64,000 nucleotides of DNA from an uncultured Flavobacteriales bacterium (GTDB taxonomy: Bacteria; Bacteroidota; Bacteroidia; Flavobacteriales_D; Crocinitomicaceae). A model generated the notes under the pieces. That model ran no database searches. It was not told the DNA's origin and saw only the letters and a list, made by a program, of their open reading frames with translations. Positions 17,183-26,400 of the stretch are shown here, in pieces. The stretch lies in the NCBI GenBank assembly GCA_913020765.1, contig CAJWAO010000002.1, forward strand, positions 1 through 64,000, in the 5' to 3' direction. The translations under genes were made by a program, and so were the position numbers. Each line of letters starts with the position of its first letter. Position 1 is the first letter of the stretch.

Positions 17183-18541
17183 TTACTTACCTACCAATTG
17201 TATACCAAGATAAGTTGAAGGCCCAATCTTCTTTAGTTCCTCCTTAAGTGTTGCACTGATCTCAAGTGTATCTATAAAAGCATGAACTGAAGCTTTTGTT
17301 ACTTTATCATGTGTTCTTGTCAGACCTTTAAGCGCCTCGTATGGTTTTTCAAAACCCTCGCGTCTGAGTACGGTCTGAATTGCCTCTGCTATAACGGCCC
17401 AATTATTTTCAAGTTCCATTGCTATTGCATCTTCATTTAATACGAGTTTATCCAGACCTTTCAGACTCGATTGAAATGCAATCACAGAATGCGCGAGTGG
17501 TACACCAATCGTTCTTAAAACCGTAGAGTCTGTCAAATCTCTCTGCAGGCGTGATATGGGAAGCTTTACTGATAGATGGGCATACAGGGCATTGGCAATA
17601 CCAAGATTCCCTTCTGAGTTTTCAAAATCAATCGGATTCACCTTGTGCGGCATTGCGGAAGATCCTATTTCTCCCTCCTTTAACTTTTGCTTAAAGTAGT
17701 CCATGGATATATAAGTCCATATGTCTCGATCCAAATCAATAAGTATGGTATTTATCCGTTTTAGCGCATCAAACAGACTGGCCGCATGGTCATAATGTTC
17801 GATTTGTGTTGTTGTTTGACTGCGGTTGAGTCCCAATGTTTCGTTGACGAAATTATTCGAAAAACGCACCCAGTCAATTTCTGGGTATGCCACAAAATGG
17901 GCATTAAAATTTCCTGTTGCTCCACCAAATTTTGCTGAAAACGGGATACCAAGAAGCATTTCTTTTTGAAGCTCAAGTCTTTCTCTAAACACTTTGAGCT
18001 CTTTACCTAATCGGGTGGGTGAGGCAGCCTGTCCATGTGTCCTCGCAAGCATTGGAACATCTTTCCATTCTAGCTCTAACTCCTTTAGCTTAGAAATTAT
18101 ATTTTCTAATAGCGGAAGATAAACCGTATTGATGCCCTCCTTCAGAGATAGTGGAACTGCCGTATTGTTTATGTCCTGTGACGTCAATCCAAAATGAATA
18201 AACTCTAAATAATTCTCCAGACCGAGTGCAGACATTTTCTCTTTCAAAAAATACTCAACCGCTTTCACATCATGGTTTGTGGTTTTTTCTGTTTGCTTGA
18301 TCCATAGCGCATCATCCTCAGAAAAATTCCGATATACATCGCGAAGCTCCTCGATTTTATCTTTCGGAAAGTCTTTTAAAGAGGGTAGTGGAATTGCCGC
18401 TAAAGCAATAAAATACTCAACTTCAACAAGCACTCTGTAACGGATTAATCCATACTCAGAGTAATACGCTTGAAGCGCTTTTGTTTTTGAATGGTACCTT
18501 CCATCGACTGGAGAGATAGCTTTGAGGGATGCGTTTTTCAT
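17183..18541 (-). CDS. purB: Adenylosuccinate lyase
   Basis: The ORF track begins at 18607, but homologues start at MKNASLKAISPVDGRY, so the Met at 18541 is chosen (452 aa, normal length). The fumarase/aspartase superfamily signature is present as GSSAMPHKVNPIDFENSEGN (about 266-285), together with TTNHDVKAVE and the HFGLTSQDINNTA segment. It performs two steps of purine synthesis, splitting SAICAR and adenylosuccinate and releasing fumarate. A TATCTTTG -7 element lies 14 nt upstream on the coding strand. An exported unknown protein follows after 2 nt. Confidence 0.97.
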   Translation of the reverse strand: MKNASLKAISPVDGRYHSKTKALQAYYSEYGLIRYRVLVEVEYFIALAAIPLPSLKDFPKDKIEELRDVYRNFSEDDALWIKQTEKTTNHDVKAVEYFLKEKMSALGLENYLEFIHFGLTSQDINNTAVPLSLKEGINTVYLPLLENIISKLKELELEWKDVPMLARTHGQAASPTRLGKELKVFRERLELQKEMLLGIPFSAKFGGATGNFNAHFVAYPEIDWVRFSNNFVNETLGLNRSQTTTQIEHYDHAASLFDALKRINTILIDLDRDIWTYISMDYFKQKLKEGEIGSSAMPHKVNPIDFENSEGNLGIANALYAHLSVKLPISRLQRDLTDSTVLRTIGVPLAHSVIAFQSSLKGLDKLVLNEDAIAMELENNWAVIAEAIQTVLRREGFEKPYEALKGLTRTHDKVTKASVHAFIDTLEISATLKEELKKIGPSTYLGIQLVGK

Positions 18542-18555
18542 GAGCTTACAAAAAA

Positions 18556-18563
18556 CAAAGATA
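18556..18563 (-). promoter_or_regulatory. Candidate -7 promoter element of purB
   Basis: The minus strand reads TATCTTTG, a full TAnnTTTG match, 14 nt before the chosen ATG. It lies downstream of the ORF-track start, which supports the shorter purB. Confidence 0.55.
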
Positions 18564-18644
18564 AGGCTTCCTAGCGTATTTCGGGAATGTTTCTTGCGCT
18601 TAAACAAAACTTAATTGAGGTGGTTTAAACAAGAAAGGATTCGG

Positions 18645-18652
18645 TAACTTTG
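18645..18652 (+). promoter_or_regulatory. -7 promoter element directly before the heme A synthase start
   Basis: TAACTTTG is a full TAnnTTTG match ending only 4 nt before the ATG at 18657, so transcription would begin at or next to the start codon. No good -33 element is visible. Confidence 0.5.
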
Positions 18653-18656
18653 AGTC

Positions 18657-19676
18657 ATGATTTTTTCTAAACGCTTTATTCGATTTAATTGGGTGGTGTT
18701 GATCCTCATTTATTTGGTCGTGATTGCGGGTAGTTTTGTTAGAATAACAGGCAGTGGAATGGGATGTCCTGATTGGCCTAAATGTTTTGGTCAATGGATT
18801 CCACCAACCACCGTTGATGCGCTCCCGTCAGATTACAGAGAAGCCTATCTCGAAAAGCGAAGTAAAAAGGTAGATAAATTCACAAAGATTCTTTCAGCTA
18901 TTGGTTTAGAAGAAACCTCAGTGTTGTTAAAGAATGACCCTTCCGTTTACAAAGAAGAGCCTTTCAATGCCACTAAAACATGGATAGAGTATGTGAATCG
19001 CTTGTTTGGTTTTCTAGCGGGAAATGCCATGCTGCTCGTTTTCTTTTGGTTGGTCTTGGCCTACAGGAAGTCAAAGCTTTTATGGATCAGCGGTATTAAT
19101 TTGATTCTAATGGGTTTTCAGGCATGGTTTGGCTCCATTGTGGTTGCAACAAATCTCGTCCCGTGGACAATCACTGTACACATGTTTATGGCGCTTTTGA
19201 TCATCGGAATTCAAATTTATTTCATAGCGGCAGCGACAAATAGACAGAACATCCTTCGACGCTTTGAGCTTCCAAAATGGATGCTTGTGATGCTTTGGTT
19301 CATATTCATCATCACGTTTTACCAGATGTTTTTAGGTACACAGGTAAGGGAATCGATAGATGTACTCATTAAAGAAGGAGTAGGTCAAGCCGAATGGACC
19401 GAAGGAGTTGGGCTACCTTTTTATATCCATAGAAGCTTTTCTTGGCTTGTGTTAATTTTACTCTGTGTGGTTTTTTGGCTCAACGAAAAAGGGAAACAGT
19501 TTGGGGCAATACGTCTCTCTTTCTTTGTTCTAGCCATGGAGCTGTTTTCGGGTGTGCTTCTTGCACACATTGATATGCCCGGATTGGTCCGAACGGCACA
19601 CCTCCTTTTCGCCTCCATCATGTTTGGGGCGTTGTGCTGGTTCTTACTACAAGCTAGATCGTATAAGACTTCTTAA
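18657..19676 (+). CDS. ctaA: Heme A synthase, COX15/CtaA family
   Basis: 339 aa with eight predicted membrane segments. The first extracytoplasmic loop has the family hallmark RITGSGMGCPDWPKCFGQW (Cys 37 and Cys 43). A long loop leads to TWIEYVNRLFG (Glu 111), the position of the conserved ExxHR motif, which here has Asn 114 in place of His. Further ligand His candidates are in ITVHMFMALL (His 175), YIHRSFSW and TAHLLFAS, so three of the four haem-ligand positions are filled. The enzyme oxidises the methyl group of haem O to make haem A for cytochrome oxidase. It is divergent from purB. Confidence 0.93.
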   Translation: MIFSKRFIRFNWVVLILIYLVVIAGSFVRITGSGMGCPDWPKCFGQWIPPTTVDALPSDYREAYLEKRSKKVDKFTKILSAIGLEETSVLLKNDPSVYKEEPFNATKTWIEYVNRLFGFLAGNAMLLVFFWLVLAYRKSKLLWISGINLILMGFQAWFGSIVVATNLVPWTITVHMFMALLIIGIQIYFIAAATNRQNILRRFELPKWMLVMLWFIFIITFYQMFLGTQVRESIDVLIKEGVGQAEWTEGVGLPFYIHRSFSWLVLILLCVVFWLNEKGKQFGAIRLSFFVLAMELFSGVLLAHIDMPGLVRTAHLLFASIMFGALCWFLLQARSYKTS

Positions 19677-19736
19677 TATTCTTTTTTTAAAATAATTTCA
19701 GGTCAGCATAAGCTTCGTAGGAACTGAATATTTTAT

Positions 19737-19744
19737 TATTTTTG
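19737..19744 (+). promoter_or_regulatory. Candidate -7 promoter element of the tRNA gene
   Basis: TATTTTTG fits TAnnTTTG and lies 25 nt upstream of the mature tRNA 5' end. Confidence 0.45.
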
Positions 19745-19769
19745 CACCCTCTATGATGGATTTCCATCG

Positions 19770-19843
19770 GGTCCTATAGCTCAGTTGGTTAGAGCACCTG
19801 ACTCATAATCAGGGGGTCCATGGTTCGAGCCCATGTGGGACCA
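19770..19843 (+). tRNA. tRNA with CAU anticodon (elongator Met or Ile2)
   Basis: The cloverleaf folds fully: acceptor GGTCCTA/TGGGACC (one G-T pair), D arm GCTC...GAGC, anticodon stem CCTGA/TCAGG with loop CTCATAA, and T arm CATGG-TTCGAGC-CCATG. The discriminator is A and the CCA end is not encoded. The anticodon is CAU. The paired first base excludes initiator Met, but elongator Met and lysidine-modified tRNA-Ile2 cannot be separated from sequence alone. Confidence 0.95.
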
Positions 19844-19848
19844 CATCT

Positions 19849-19884
19849 AAAACCCAGTAATACAAAGTGTTGCTGGGTTTTTTT
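19849..19884 (+). terminator. Rho-independent terminator after the tRNA gene
   Basis: AAAACCCAGTAA pairs with TTGCTGGGTTT (one G-T wobble) around a short loop and runs into a seven-T tract, only 5 nt beyond the tRNA 3' end. Confidence 0.88.
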
Positions 19885-19899
19885 GTGCGACTATGCGTA

Positions 19900-20247
19900 A
19901 TGTTTTTTATTTTTAAGGAAGCAATCCTTTGTATTTTGCCTGAAGAAATCACGTCCATAATTGATTATTTGCTTTTGCTGTTGGCGATATCACTCGTGAT
20001 TACAGTTTTTATAAGGCGGATAAGAATTTTTGTTACGGCTTACAGATTGATCACGAAGTTTTTAAGCGCGATACGCGCTGTAAATAAGCAGCATGCGAAA
20101 GACATAAAGGATCCCAAATTGCGTGAAAGGTTTTATATATCAAAAGAAAACGACATTAAACAAAAAGCTTGGCTAAAAAAAATTGATGATTTTGTGAAGG
20201 CTCAAGAAGCAAAAAAATCAAAAACCGACCAAGAGAAAATAAATTAA
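19900..20247 (+). CDS. Small membrane-anchored protein of unknown function
   Basis: The ORF track uses a GTG at 19867 inside the tRNA terminator stem, so the ATG at 19900 is preferred (115 aa). An N-terminal hydrophobic region (MFFIFKEAILCILPEE) and one strong membrane helix (about 21-36, IIDYLLLLLAISLVITVF) are followed by a basic tail. The tail is predicted helical and ends in Lys-rich sequence (VKAQEAKKSKTDQEK). No family is recognised. No promoter is evident between the tRNA terminator and the start. Confidence 0.55.
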   Translation: MFFIFKEAILCILPEEITSIIDYLLLLLAISLVITVFIRRIRIFVTAYRLITKFLSAIRAVNKQHAKDIKDPKLRERFYISKENDIKQKAWLKKIDDFVKAQEAKKSKTDQEKIN

Positions 20248-20262
20248 GGATAGCATCAGATT

Positions 20263-21150
20263 CTATTCGCTATTTTGCGTATTTAGTGATAGGGCTAGTT
20301 TTTTGAAAATTGCTTGGTTGTTCTTTATTTGGGTGATTCTATCTTGTATGTTTGATACATGTTTTTGGGTATTTGTATTTGGACCCGTCCATATTTCATC
20401 CCTATTTCTCAGTATTTCAGCCTTGTTCAAAAGCTCATCTAATGCTTGTGTGATTTCACCTTGTATAATTTCTGTTTCCGAAAGCAATTGATCCATCTGA
20501 TTCAGAATATCAATTCTTTGTCTATAGGTGCTATCATTGATCTTATCTTTAGCGCCTTCTAATTCTCTTTTAGAGCGTTTCATATTTCGGTTTGTGCGCT
20601 CTATAGAATTGCTAAGTTCGCTTAGGTTATTTTCAATATTCGTTTTTAATTCATTTTTATTCAAAATCTTGAAATCACTTGTAGAAATTGCGTTTGCGAA
20701 TGCATTAGAAGCTGAAACATACCTAGGCTTTAACTGATCAATTTCAGCCTTGATACCTTTCATTTTTTTCTTTATTTCCTTGAATTCTTGCCATATATCC
20801 TCATCAGATTTTATTTTTTTCTTCCCTTTAGCAAGGTTCTCAAATGTCATCTTTAATGCTTTTATTTCATTTGTTTTGAGACGCAAATCTTCATATGTCT
20901 TATTCATTTTAACCTTATGTCTTGTAATAGACTTAAATGGTTCTAATTCCTTGTTCAAAATGAATCCTTCGAGCCATTGATAGTTATCTAATTTATTGCT
21001 GTAGTCCTCGTTTGTTTTGGCTTGGTTGTCACTTGCAATAGCTAAACTGGAGTCGATGGTTTTTCGCACATCTGCAGTTTCGTAATATACTACGCATGAA
21101 GACAGCCATAAAATCGGAATTATAACGGGCAGGAAGATCTTTTTCATCAA
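20263..21150 (-). CDS. Coiled-coil lipoprotein of unknown function
   Basis: 295 aa. A lipoprotein signal with lipobox LSSC (Cys about 19) is followed by an almost entirely helical, charged protein. Heptad-like stretches occur around residues 80-140 (KMNKTYEDLRLKTNEIKALK), 165-215 (ENNLSELSNSIERTNRNMKR) and 225-260. It is probably an elongated periplasmic or outer-membrane-anchored coiled coil. No enzymatic motif and no known family were recognised. Confidence 0.75.
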   Translation of the reverse strand: MMKKIFLPVIIPILWLSSCVVYYETADVRKTIDSSLAIASDNQAKTNEDYSNKLDNYQWLEGFILNKELEPFKSITRHKVKMNKTYEDLRLKTNEIKALKMTFENLAKGKKKIKSDEDIWQEFKEIKKKMKGIKAEIDQLKPRYVSASNAFANAISTSDFKILNKNELKTNIENNLSELSNSIERTNRNMKRSKRELEGAKDKINDSTYRQRIDILNQMDQLLSETEIIQGEITQALDELLNKAEILRNRDEIWTGPNTNTQKHVSNIQDRITQIKNNQAIFKKLALSLNTQNSE

Positions 21151-21236
21151 ATTAAAGTACGAAAAAAGAAATTAGATATACAGTGATGTTTCTTTTTGTG
21201 TCATCACGGTACCTAAAAGTCATATTTTAGTTCAAT

Positions 21237-21260
21237 AAAAAAGGGGCCGGAGCCCCCTTT
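21237..21260 (-). terminator. Rho-independent terminator of the NTF2-like lipoprotein gene
   Basis: Read on the minus strand, AAAGGGG pairs with CCCCTTT around a 7-nt loop and runs into a T tract (the A run 21237-21242 on the plus strand), 22 nt after the stop codon. Confidence 0.9.
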
Positions 21261-21282
21261 CAGAATAATTGTTCATCGGAGA

Positions 21283-21846
21283 TTATTTACCTCCCATCAT
21301 TTGTGCAACCACCTCTTCTGGTAGGATTTGCATCATTGTTGCACCGAAATCTGCATAATGTGTAAGGGTTGTCATCAAACCTTCATCGTTGAAATCTGCA
21401 CTTCCGTATACTTTACAGTCTAGATTCTTTTCTCCAGATGCGAAATTCCAAGTGCCATAGTATCTAACCGAACCGTCCATAGCTAGTGTTGTGGTATCCA
21501 CGCCAGGAAGGAACATGGCTTGTTTTAATGTAGGCTTCATTATACCCATCATCGTTTCATTATTGGCTTTCCACTCCTCTTTAGTACGGTCTGGTTCACC
21601 AAGACCTGTTCCTCTTTCCATGAAGTCATCAGCCATCAAACTTAAAGCACCTTCAATGTCTTGCTCCTCCCATGCTTTGCAAAGCTTTTCGAAGCTTGCC
21701 ACATTGGCCTCATATGTTGCTTTTATGTCTGTGTTTTCGGTCGCTGTCTCAGCATTGCCCGAGGCCTCTTCATTTCCTGTTGCTGATTTGTTGTTGCACG
21801 AAATAACGAGTCCACCTATTAGAAGTGTAAAAAAAATCTTTTTCAT
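21283..21846 (-). CDS. NTF2-like (SnoaL/DUF4440-type) lipoprotein
   Basis: 187 aa. The lipoprotein signal has lipobox VISC (Cys about 17), followed by a Gly/Ala/Glu/Thr-rich linker. The folded part starts at about 45 with ANVASFEKLCKAWEEQDIEGALSLMADDF, the helical opening of the NTF2-like cone. Beta strands follow (GSVRYYGTWNF, NLDCKVYGSADFNDEGLMTTLTHYADF). Members may be binding proteins or enzymes; no active-site assignment is possible. It is monocistronic with its own terminator. Confidence 0.78.
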   Translation of the reverse strand: MKKIFFTLLIGGLVISCNNKSATGNEEASGNAETATENTDIKATYEANVASFEKLCKAWEEQDIEGALSLMADDFMERGTGLGEPDRTKEEWKANNETMMGIMKPTLKQAMFLPGVDTTTLAMDGSVRYYGTWNFASGEKNLDCKVYGSADFNDEGLMTTLTHYADFGATMMQILPEEVVAQMMGGK

Positions 21847-21879
21847 TTGTTTTGGTTTTAATTTGAAAATTTTTGTTTT

Positions 21880-21896
21880 GTTGTCAAAAGGACAAC
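21880..21896 (-). promoter_or_regulatory. Hairpin in the leader of the NTF2-like lipoprotein gene
   Basis: GTTGTC and GACAAC form a 6-bp stem with a 5-nt loop, lying between a TATCTTTG -7 element (21910-21917, minus strand) and the ATG at 21846. It would therefore be in the 5' leader of the transcript. Confidence 0.35.
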
Positions 21897-21909
21897 TTCA
21901 ATTGCAGTA

Positions 21910-21917
21910 CAAAGATA
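21910..21917 (-). promoter_or_regulatory. Candidate -7 promoter element of the NTF2-like lipoprotein gene
   Basis: The minus strand reads TATCTTTG, a full consensus match 63 nt upstream of the ATG, implying a leader of about 60 nt. Confidence 0.45.
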
Positions 21918-22003
21918 CAACTCGAATAGATTTATGAAGGGTGATTTACCAAAAAGTTAGTACCTAAATTGTGGTATATGAATGCTGGATTTGTTTTTTT
22001 ACT

Positions 22004-22708
22004 TCAAAATGGATTGGTAGCCCATACGTTGAGCTCATTGATGAATCCTCTATTATCCATCTCTAATGCAGAAGTTATGGCGTGGGCGATTTCTTTTGAG
22101 CTTAGCTTGTTGTCTACTTCCTCTCTTTCGATTCTATCCCGGCTACCGAATGCTGTTGTTACCTCGCTGGGATTGATTTGACATACCCTAATATTGTAGG
22201 GACGTAATTCTGCTTGCCAGCACTGTGTTAGACAACGAACTGCGAATTTAGATGAGGCATAAATACTGCCTGTTTTGTAACCTTTTAAGCTTGCGGTAGA
22301 GCCAATATTCATAATCGTTCCACCATTCTGAGATTTCATTACAGGCACAATCTCTTTTGTAAATAACGCGAGACCAAATACATTGACATTAAAAACTTTC
22401 ATGAAGGCATCAATGCTCAATTCTTCGATGGACTTTCGTTCTCCAAGCCCCGCATTATTGATCAAAACATCAACTCTACCATCCAAAATTTCTAAACACT
22501 GCTTTGCATTTTCTTCTATTTTCGAGGTGTCTCCAATGTCAAATGCTATTGTGTGACAGTCAATATTGTTAAATGCATCATGAAGGCGTTCTAGAGATCT
22601 TCCAGTGACGAGCACTTTGGCACCTTTTTCGATTAGGCTGTTAGCGGTCGCCTTACCGATGCCCAGACTCCCTCCGGTAACCACTACATGCTTTCCTTTT
22701 AGGTTCAT
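22004..22708 (-). CDS. Short-chain dehydrogenase/reductase (SDR)
   Basis: 234 aa, classical SDR length. The cofactor motif is TGGSLGIGKA (about 11-20), the structural NNAG motif lies at about 89-92, the catalytic Ser in MNIGSTAS (about 137), and the YASSK Tyr/Lys pair at about 150-154. The Arg in VTGRSLERL after strand 2 suggests NADP preference. The family is close to 3-oxoacyl-ACP reductase-like enzymes, but the substrate cannot be inferred. It may share a transcript with the upstream unknown gene (68 nt gap). Confidence 0.92.
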   Translation of the reverse strand: MNLKGKHVVVTGGSLGIGKATANSLIEKGAKVLVTGRSLERLHDAFNNIDCHTIAFDIGDTSKIEENAKQCLEILDGRVDVLINNAGLGERKSIEELSIDAFMKVFNVNVFGLALFTKEIVPVMKSQNGGTIMNIGSTASLKGYKTGSIYASSKFAVRCLTQCWQAELRPYNIRVCQINPSEVTTAFGSRDRIEREEVDNKLSSKEIAHAITSALEMDNRGFINELNVWATNPF

Positions 22709-22776
22709 TACTTTTTATTTGGCAGGATTCGAAATAAAGTGAACAGGATAAAAGCTGTTCACCAAAAATAATCTGC

Positions 22777-23187
22777 TTAGGATACTGTTTCGAGTTGATC
22801 TGCAAAGCGCCTCATATACCTGCTTACATGAGTTGGATTATTTCTTTCCATATATCTACTTTCTAACGGGAAGGTATCCGTAATCTTCGGGTCTGATAGG
22901 TTTTCTAGGTGCAGGACATCTTGATGAGACAAACCATACTCCTCTAGCTCTTGAAAAAGATCATCGATAAATTTGTGGGTTCCCTTACAGTACGCATCTG
23001 CGTATTCTGTCCACTCATCCAGGTGTCCATTGACCATTTCAACAACTTCTGACTGTGATTTATCCATTAAATTTTGGACCAAACAACCTGCATTGCAGCG
23101 TGCCATGTGCCCCCACTCGTACTCGCAACCATTGTCTAAATCGTTTGCTGTTTTTCTAAGCGCTTTAATTAATCTATTATTTTTCAT
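22777..23187 (-). CDS. Uncharacterised cytosolic protein with CxxxC-type motif
   Basis: 136 aa with no signal peptide or membrane segment. The N-terminal part contains GCEYEWGHMARCNAGCLVQN (about 19-38), with three cysteines and a His in a pattern that could hold a metal or cofactor. The rest is acidic and helical, ending in YMRRFADQLE. I do not recognise the family. A promoter-like pair (TTTG, 18 nt, TATTTTTG) lies upstream. Confidence 0.7.
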   Translation of the reverse strand: MKNNRLIKALRKTANDLDNGCEYEWGHMARCNAGCLVQNLMDKSQSEVVEMVNGHLDEWTEYADAYCKGTHKFIDDLFQELEEYGLSHQDVLHLENLSDPKITDTFPLESRYMERNNPTHVSRYMRRFADQLETVS

Positions 23188-23219
23188 GGTTTGGTCATAT
23201 TTGTGGTATACTGTTAATA

Positions 23220-23249
23220 CAAAAATATAAATGAAAAGTTTACCTCAAA
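23220..23249 (-). promoter_or_regulatory. Promoter of the uncharacterised 136-aa gene
   Basis: On the minus strand, TTTG (23246-23249) is followed after 18 nt by TATTTTTG (23220-23227). The ATG lies 32 nt further on. Confidence 0.6.
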
Positions 23250-23417
23250 TACCTTTATCATGGTATTCTCTTTTTTTTAGATTCAAGGCCTGAGGTCAAT
23301 CATACTTTTTTGGATTATATGTAACACATAGCCTAGGTCTGCTATTAAAATATAAACACGCAATAAGTTGATATATTCAAAGATTTTCAAGATTTTTAGG
23401 TTCTAAATTATCTCAAC

Positions 23418-26400
23418 ATGAAATACACTTGTCTTAGTCTTATGCTCTTTCTTTGGAGCTTCTTTTCTTTTTCACAAAATTTTAATCCCGATTACCAAGA
23501 TGGTAAAATAGTCTTTCAGGTGCCAATAGGCGCCCATATGTTTAAAGCTTTTCACGGCACTGTCCAACCCTCGGACAATCCTTTTTTAGAAAGCGCCTTC
23601 CAAGAATTTGGTATATACGAGGTTGTACAATTACACCCAAATATTAAAGATGAAAATTTAGTGCGTACATACGAAATACGGTTCACGGAAATCGAGAAAA
23701 CTGAACTACTCATCGAACGTGTCAAGTCCGAAGTTGATGTGGTTTACGCCGAAAAGAAGGAGTTACACAAAACTTGCTTAATGCCAAATGACACTTACTT
23801 CACCAACTCATTCAATAATGGTATGTGGTGTTTATTCCAAGTAAACGCCCCTCAGGCGTGGGATATTTCGACAGGAGACGCAAACATTGTTGTCGCTGTC
23901 ACAGATAATGCGATTCAAATTAATCATCCCGATCTTGTGAACAAAATGGTTCCAGGTAGAGATGTCGTGGATAACGACAATGACCCTTCTCCTTGCGGGG
24001 GAAATGATGGTTTCCATGGTTCTCACGTCTCTGGAACAGTTGGCGCTGAGACGAACAATAACTTAGGTGTAGCTTCAATTGGATTTAACGTGAGTGTCAT
24101 GCCGATTAAAATAGGGAATTGTTCCACAGGGGCCTTGACAGGCGGCTATGACGGAATTATATGGGCTGCGGACAATGGGGCAGATGCCATCAATATGTCT
24201 TGGGGAGGAGGAGGAGTTTCCACCTATGGACAGAATGTATGCAATTATGCTTGGAACGCCGGAGTTATACTTATCGCTGCTGCTGGTAACGACAATTCAA
24301 GCCAACAATTTTATCCAGCAGCCTACAATAATGTGGTAAGTGTTGCTGCAACGACAAGCGGTGATGCTAAGTCAAGCTTTTCTCAATATGGAACATGGAT
24401 CGATGTTGCAGCGCCAGGATCACAAATTTTAAGCACAAATGAAGGAACCTCCTATCAATTTTCACAGGGGACCTCAATGGCCTCGCCGATGGTCGCTGGG
24501 TTGGTTGGTTTGATGATTTCTCATGCGCCATCAGCAACACCTCAAGATATCGTTGATTGTTTGCTTTCATCTGCGGATAACATTGAATCTGCAAATCCAA
24601 ACTATCAAGGTCAATTAGGTTCTGGAAGAATAAATGCCGAAGAGGCATTGATTTGCTTAAACGCATTTACTTTTAGCTTAGATGCAGGAATTACTTCGAT
24701 TTCGAGTCCTCAAGGCCAGCTATGTACTTCAACTGTTTCGCCTGAATTTGAGCTGCGAAACTATGGTAGCCAGAATCTCACATCTGCGACTATTTCTTAT
24801 CAATATGATGGGGGAGGAGCTCAAACGTTCAATTGGACGGGTAATTTGCCACAAGGAGGTGTAGAAATGATTTCTCTACCAAATCAAAACTTAAGTGCAG
24901 GTGCACATGAGCTAACAATCTCTTGTTCTGCACCAAATGGAAATACAGACCAAAATAACTCTAATAATAGTCAAATTTCGAGTTTTACGGTTGTACCCTC
25001 TGGTGAAGCCGTGACTGTCGAGATTGTTACTGACTGCTATGGTTCGGAAATTGAATGGAACATTACAGAAGATGGTGGAACGGCAGTTCTTGCCTCAGGC
25101 GGACCATATCCTGACATAACTGGTGGAGAAATCTATCAGAGCGAGGTTTGCCTTGCAACAGGATTGTGTTATGTCTTCACAATTACAGATACCTATGGCG
25201 ATGGTCTATATGGAAGTCAATGGACTTGCACAGTTGATGGTTCATACAGCATTACGGAATCCAATGGAAATGTCTTGGCTACAATACAAGCAGAAAACTC
25301 CGATTTTGGTTATGAGGAGGTAAATCCCTTCTGTGTTTCTTCAAACGTAGCTTATGACGTTGGTATTAATGAAATCAGCTACCCTTATGGTACAATTTGT
25401 AATCCAGAGGTTGAGGCACAGATTGAAATATTTAATTACGGTTCAGAGGCCTTTTCTTCTGTGGATATCGTTTATGATTTTGGGACAGGCAATCAAAATT
25501 ATACCTATAATGGCACCCTTGCACCCGGTGCATCGGCAATGTTCACACTTCCTGCGGTTTCTTTGCCAGGTGGAGCGAGCACCTTAAATGTTACTCTGCA
25601 GAATCCGGATGGGAACGCAGATGGAAATACTGCCAATAATTCGATGAGTTCAGAACTTTATGTTTATGATACGTATCAGGGGCTTCCTTTCACAGAAGAC
25701 TTTGAAAGCAACAGTTTTGCAGCTAACAATTGGTATATGACAAATAGTGACAACGATATTACTTGGGAAATTGTACCTGTCGTAGGAACAAGTCCAGGAA
25801 ATAAGGCTGCGAAGATTGATTTTTTCAATTATTCGAATGGTGGTCAACGAGATGGTTTCCAGACCGCACCATTTGATTTTGGGCTTTTCACGAATATTCA
25901 AATGTCCTTTGAACATGCCTTCAGGCGATACAACCAACAATCAAGGGATTCTTTAGCAATTCTTATTTCAACGGACTGCGGTGCAAGTTTTACGCACATC
26001 GCAAGCTATGCTGAAGATGGAACAGGCTCATTTGCTACTGCCTATACCTCAACAGTCGAATTTGTCCCGACTGCGGACGATTGGTGCACGGGGGACGTTG
26101 GGTCTGATTGTAAAACAATTGACCTCAATGCATATTCGGGAATGAGCGGTGTGGTCATCCGATTTGAGTCAGTAAACAATGGTATTGCCGGGAACAATTT
26201 ATTTATCGATAATATCAACATTACAGGAGACCAATCGTCAAGTCCTCCAACGGCAAGTTTCAATGCGCAGAGCAACGTTTGCTTGGGAGAATTCATTCAA
26301 TTTGCGAACAACTCTCTTGGTGGTTCTAGCTATGCTTGGAATTTTGGAGATGGTTCAACAAGTACTGTTATGAATCCAACGCATGAATATTCGACTGCAG

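Noticed and set aside
19867-19899. GTG start for the small membrane protein after the tRNA
   Set aside because: It lies in the hairpin of the tRNA terminator; the ATG at 19900 is more plausible.
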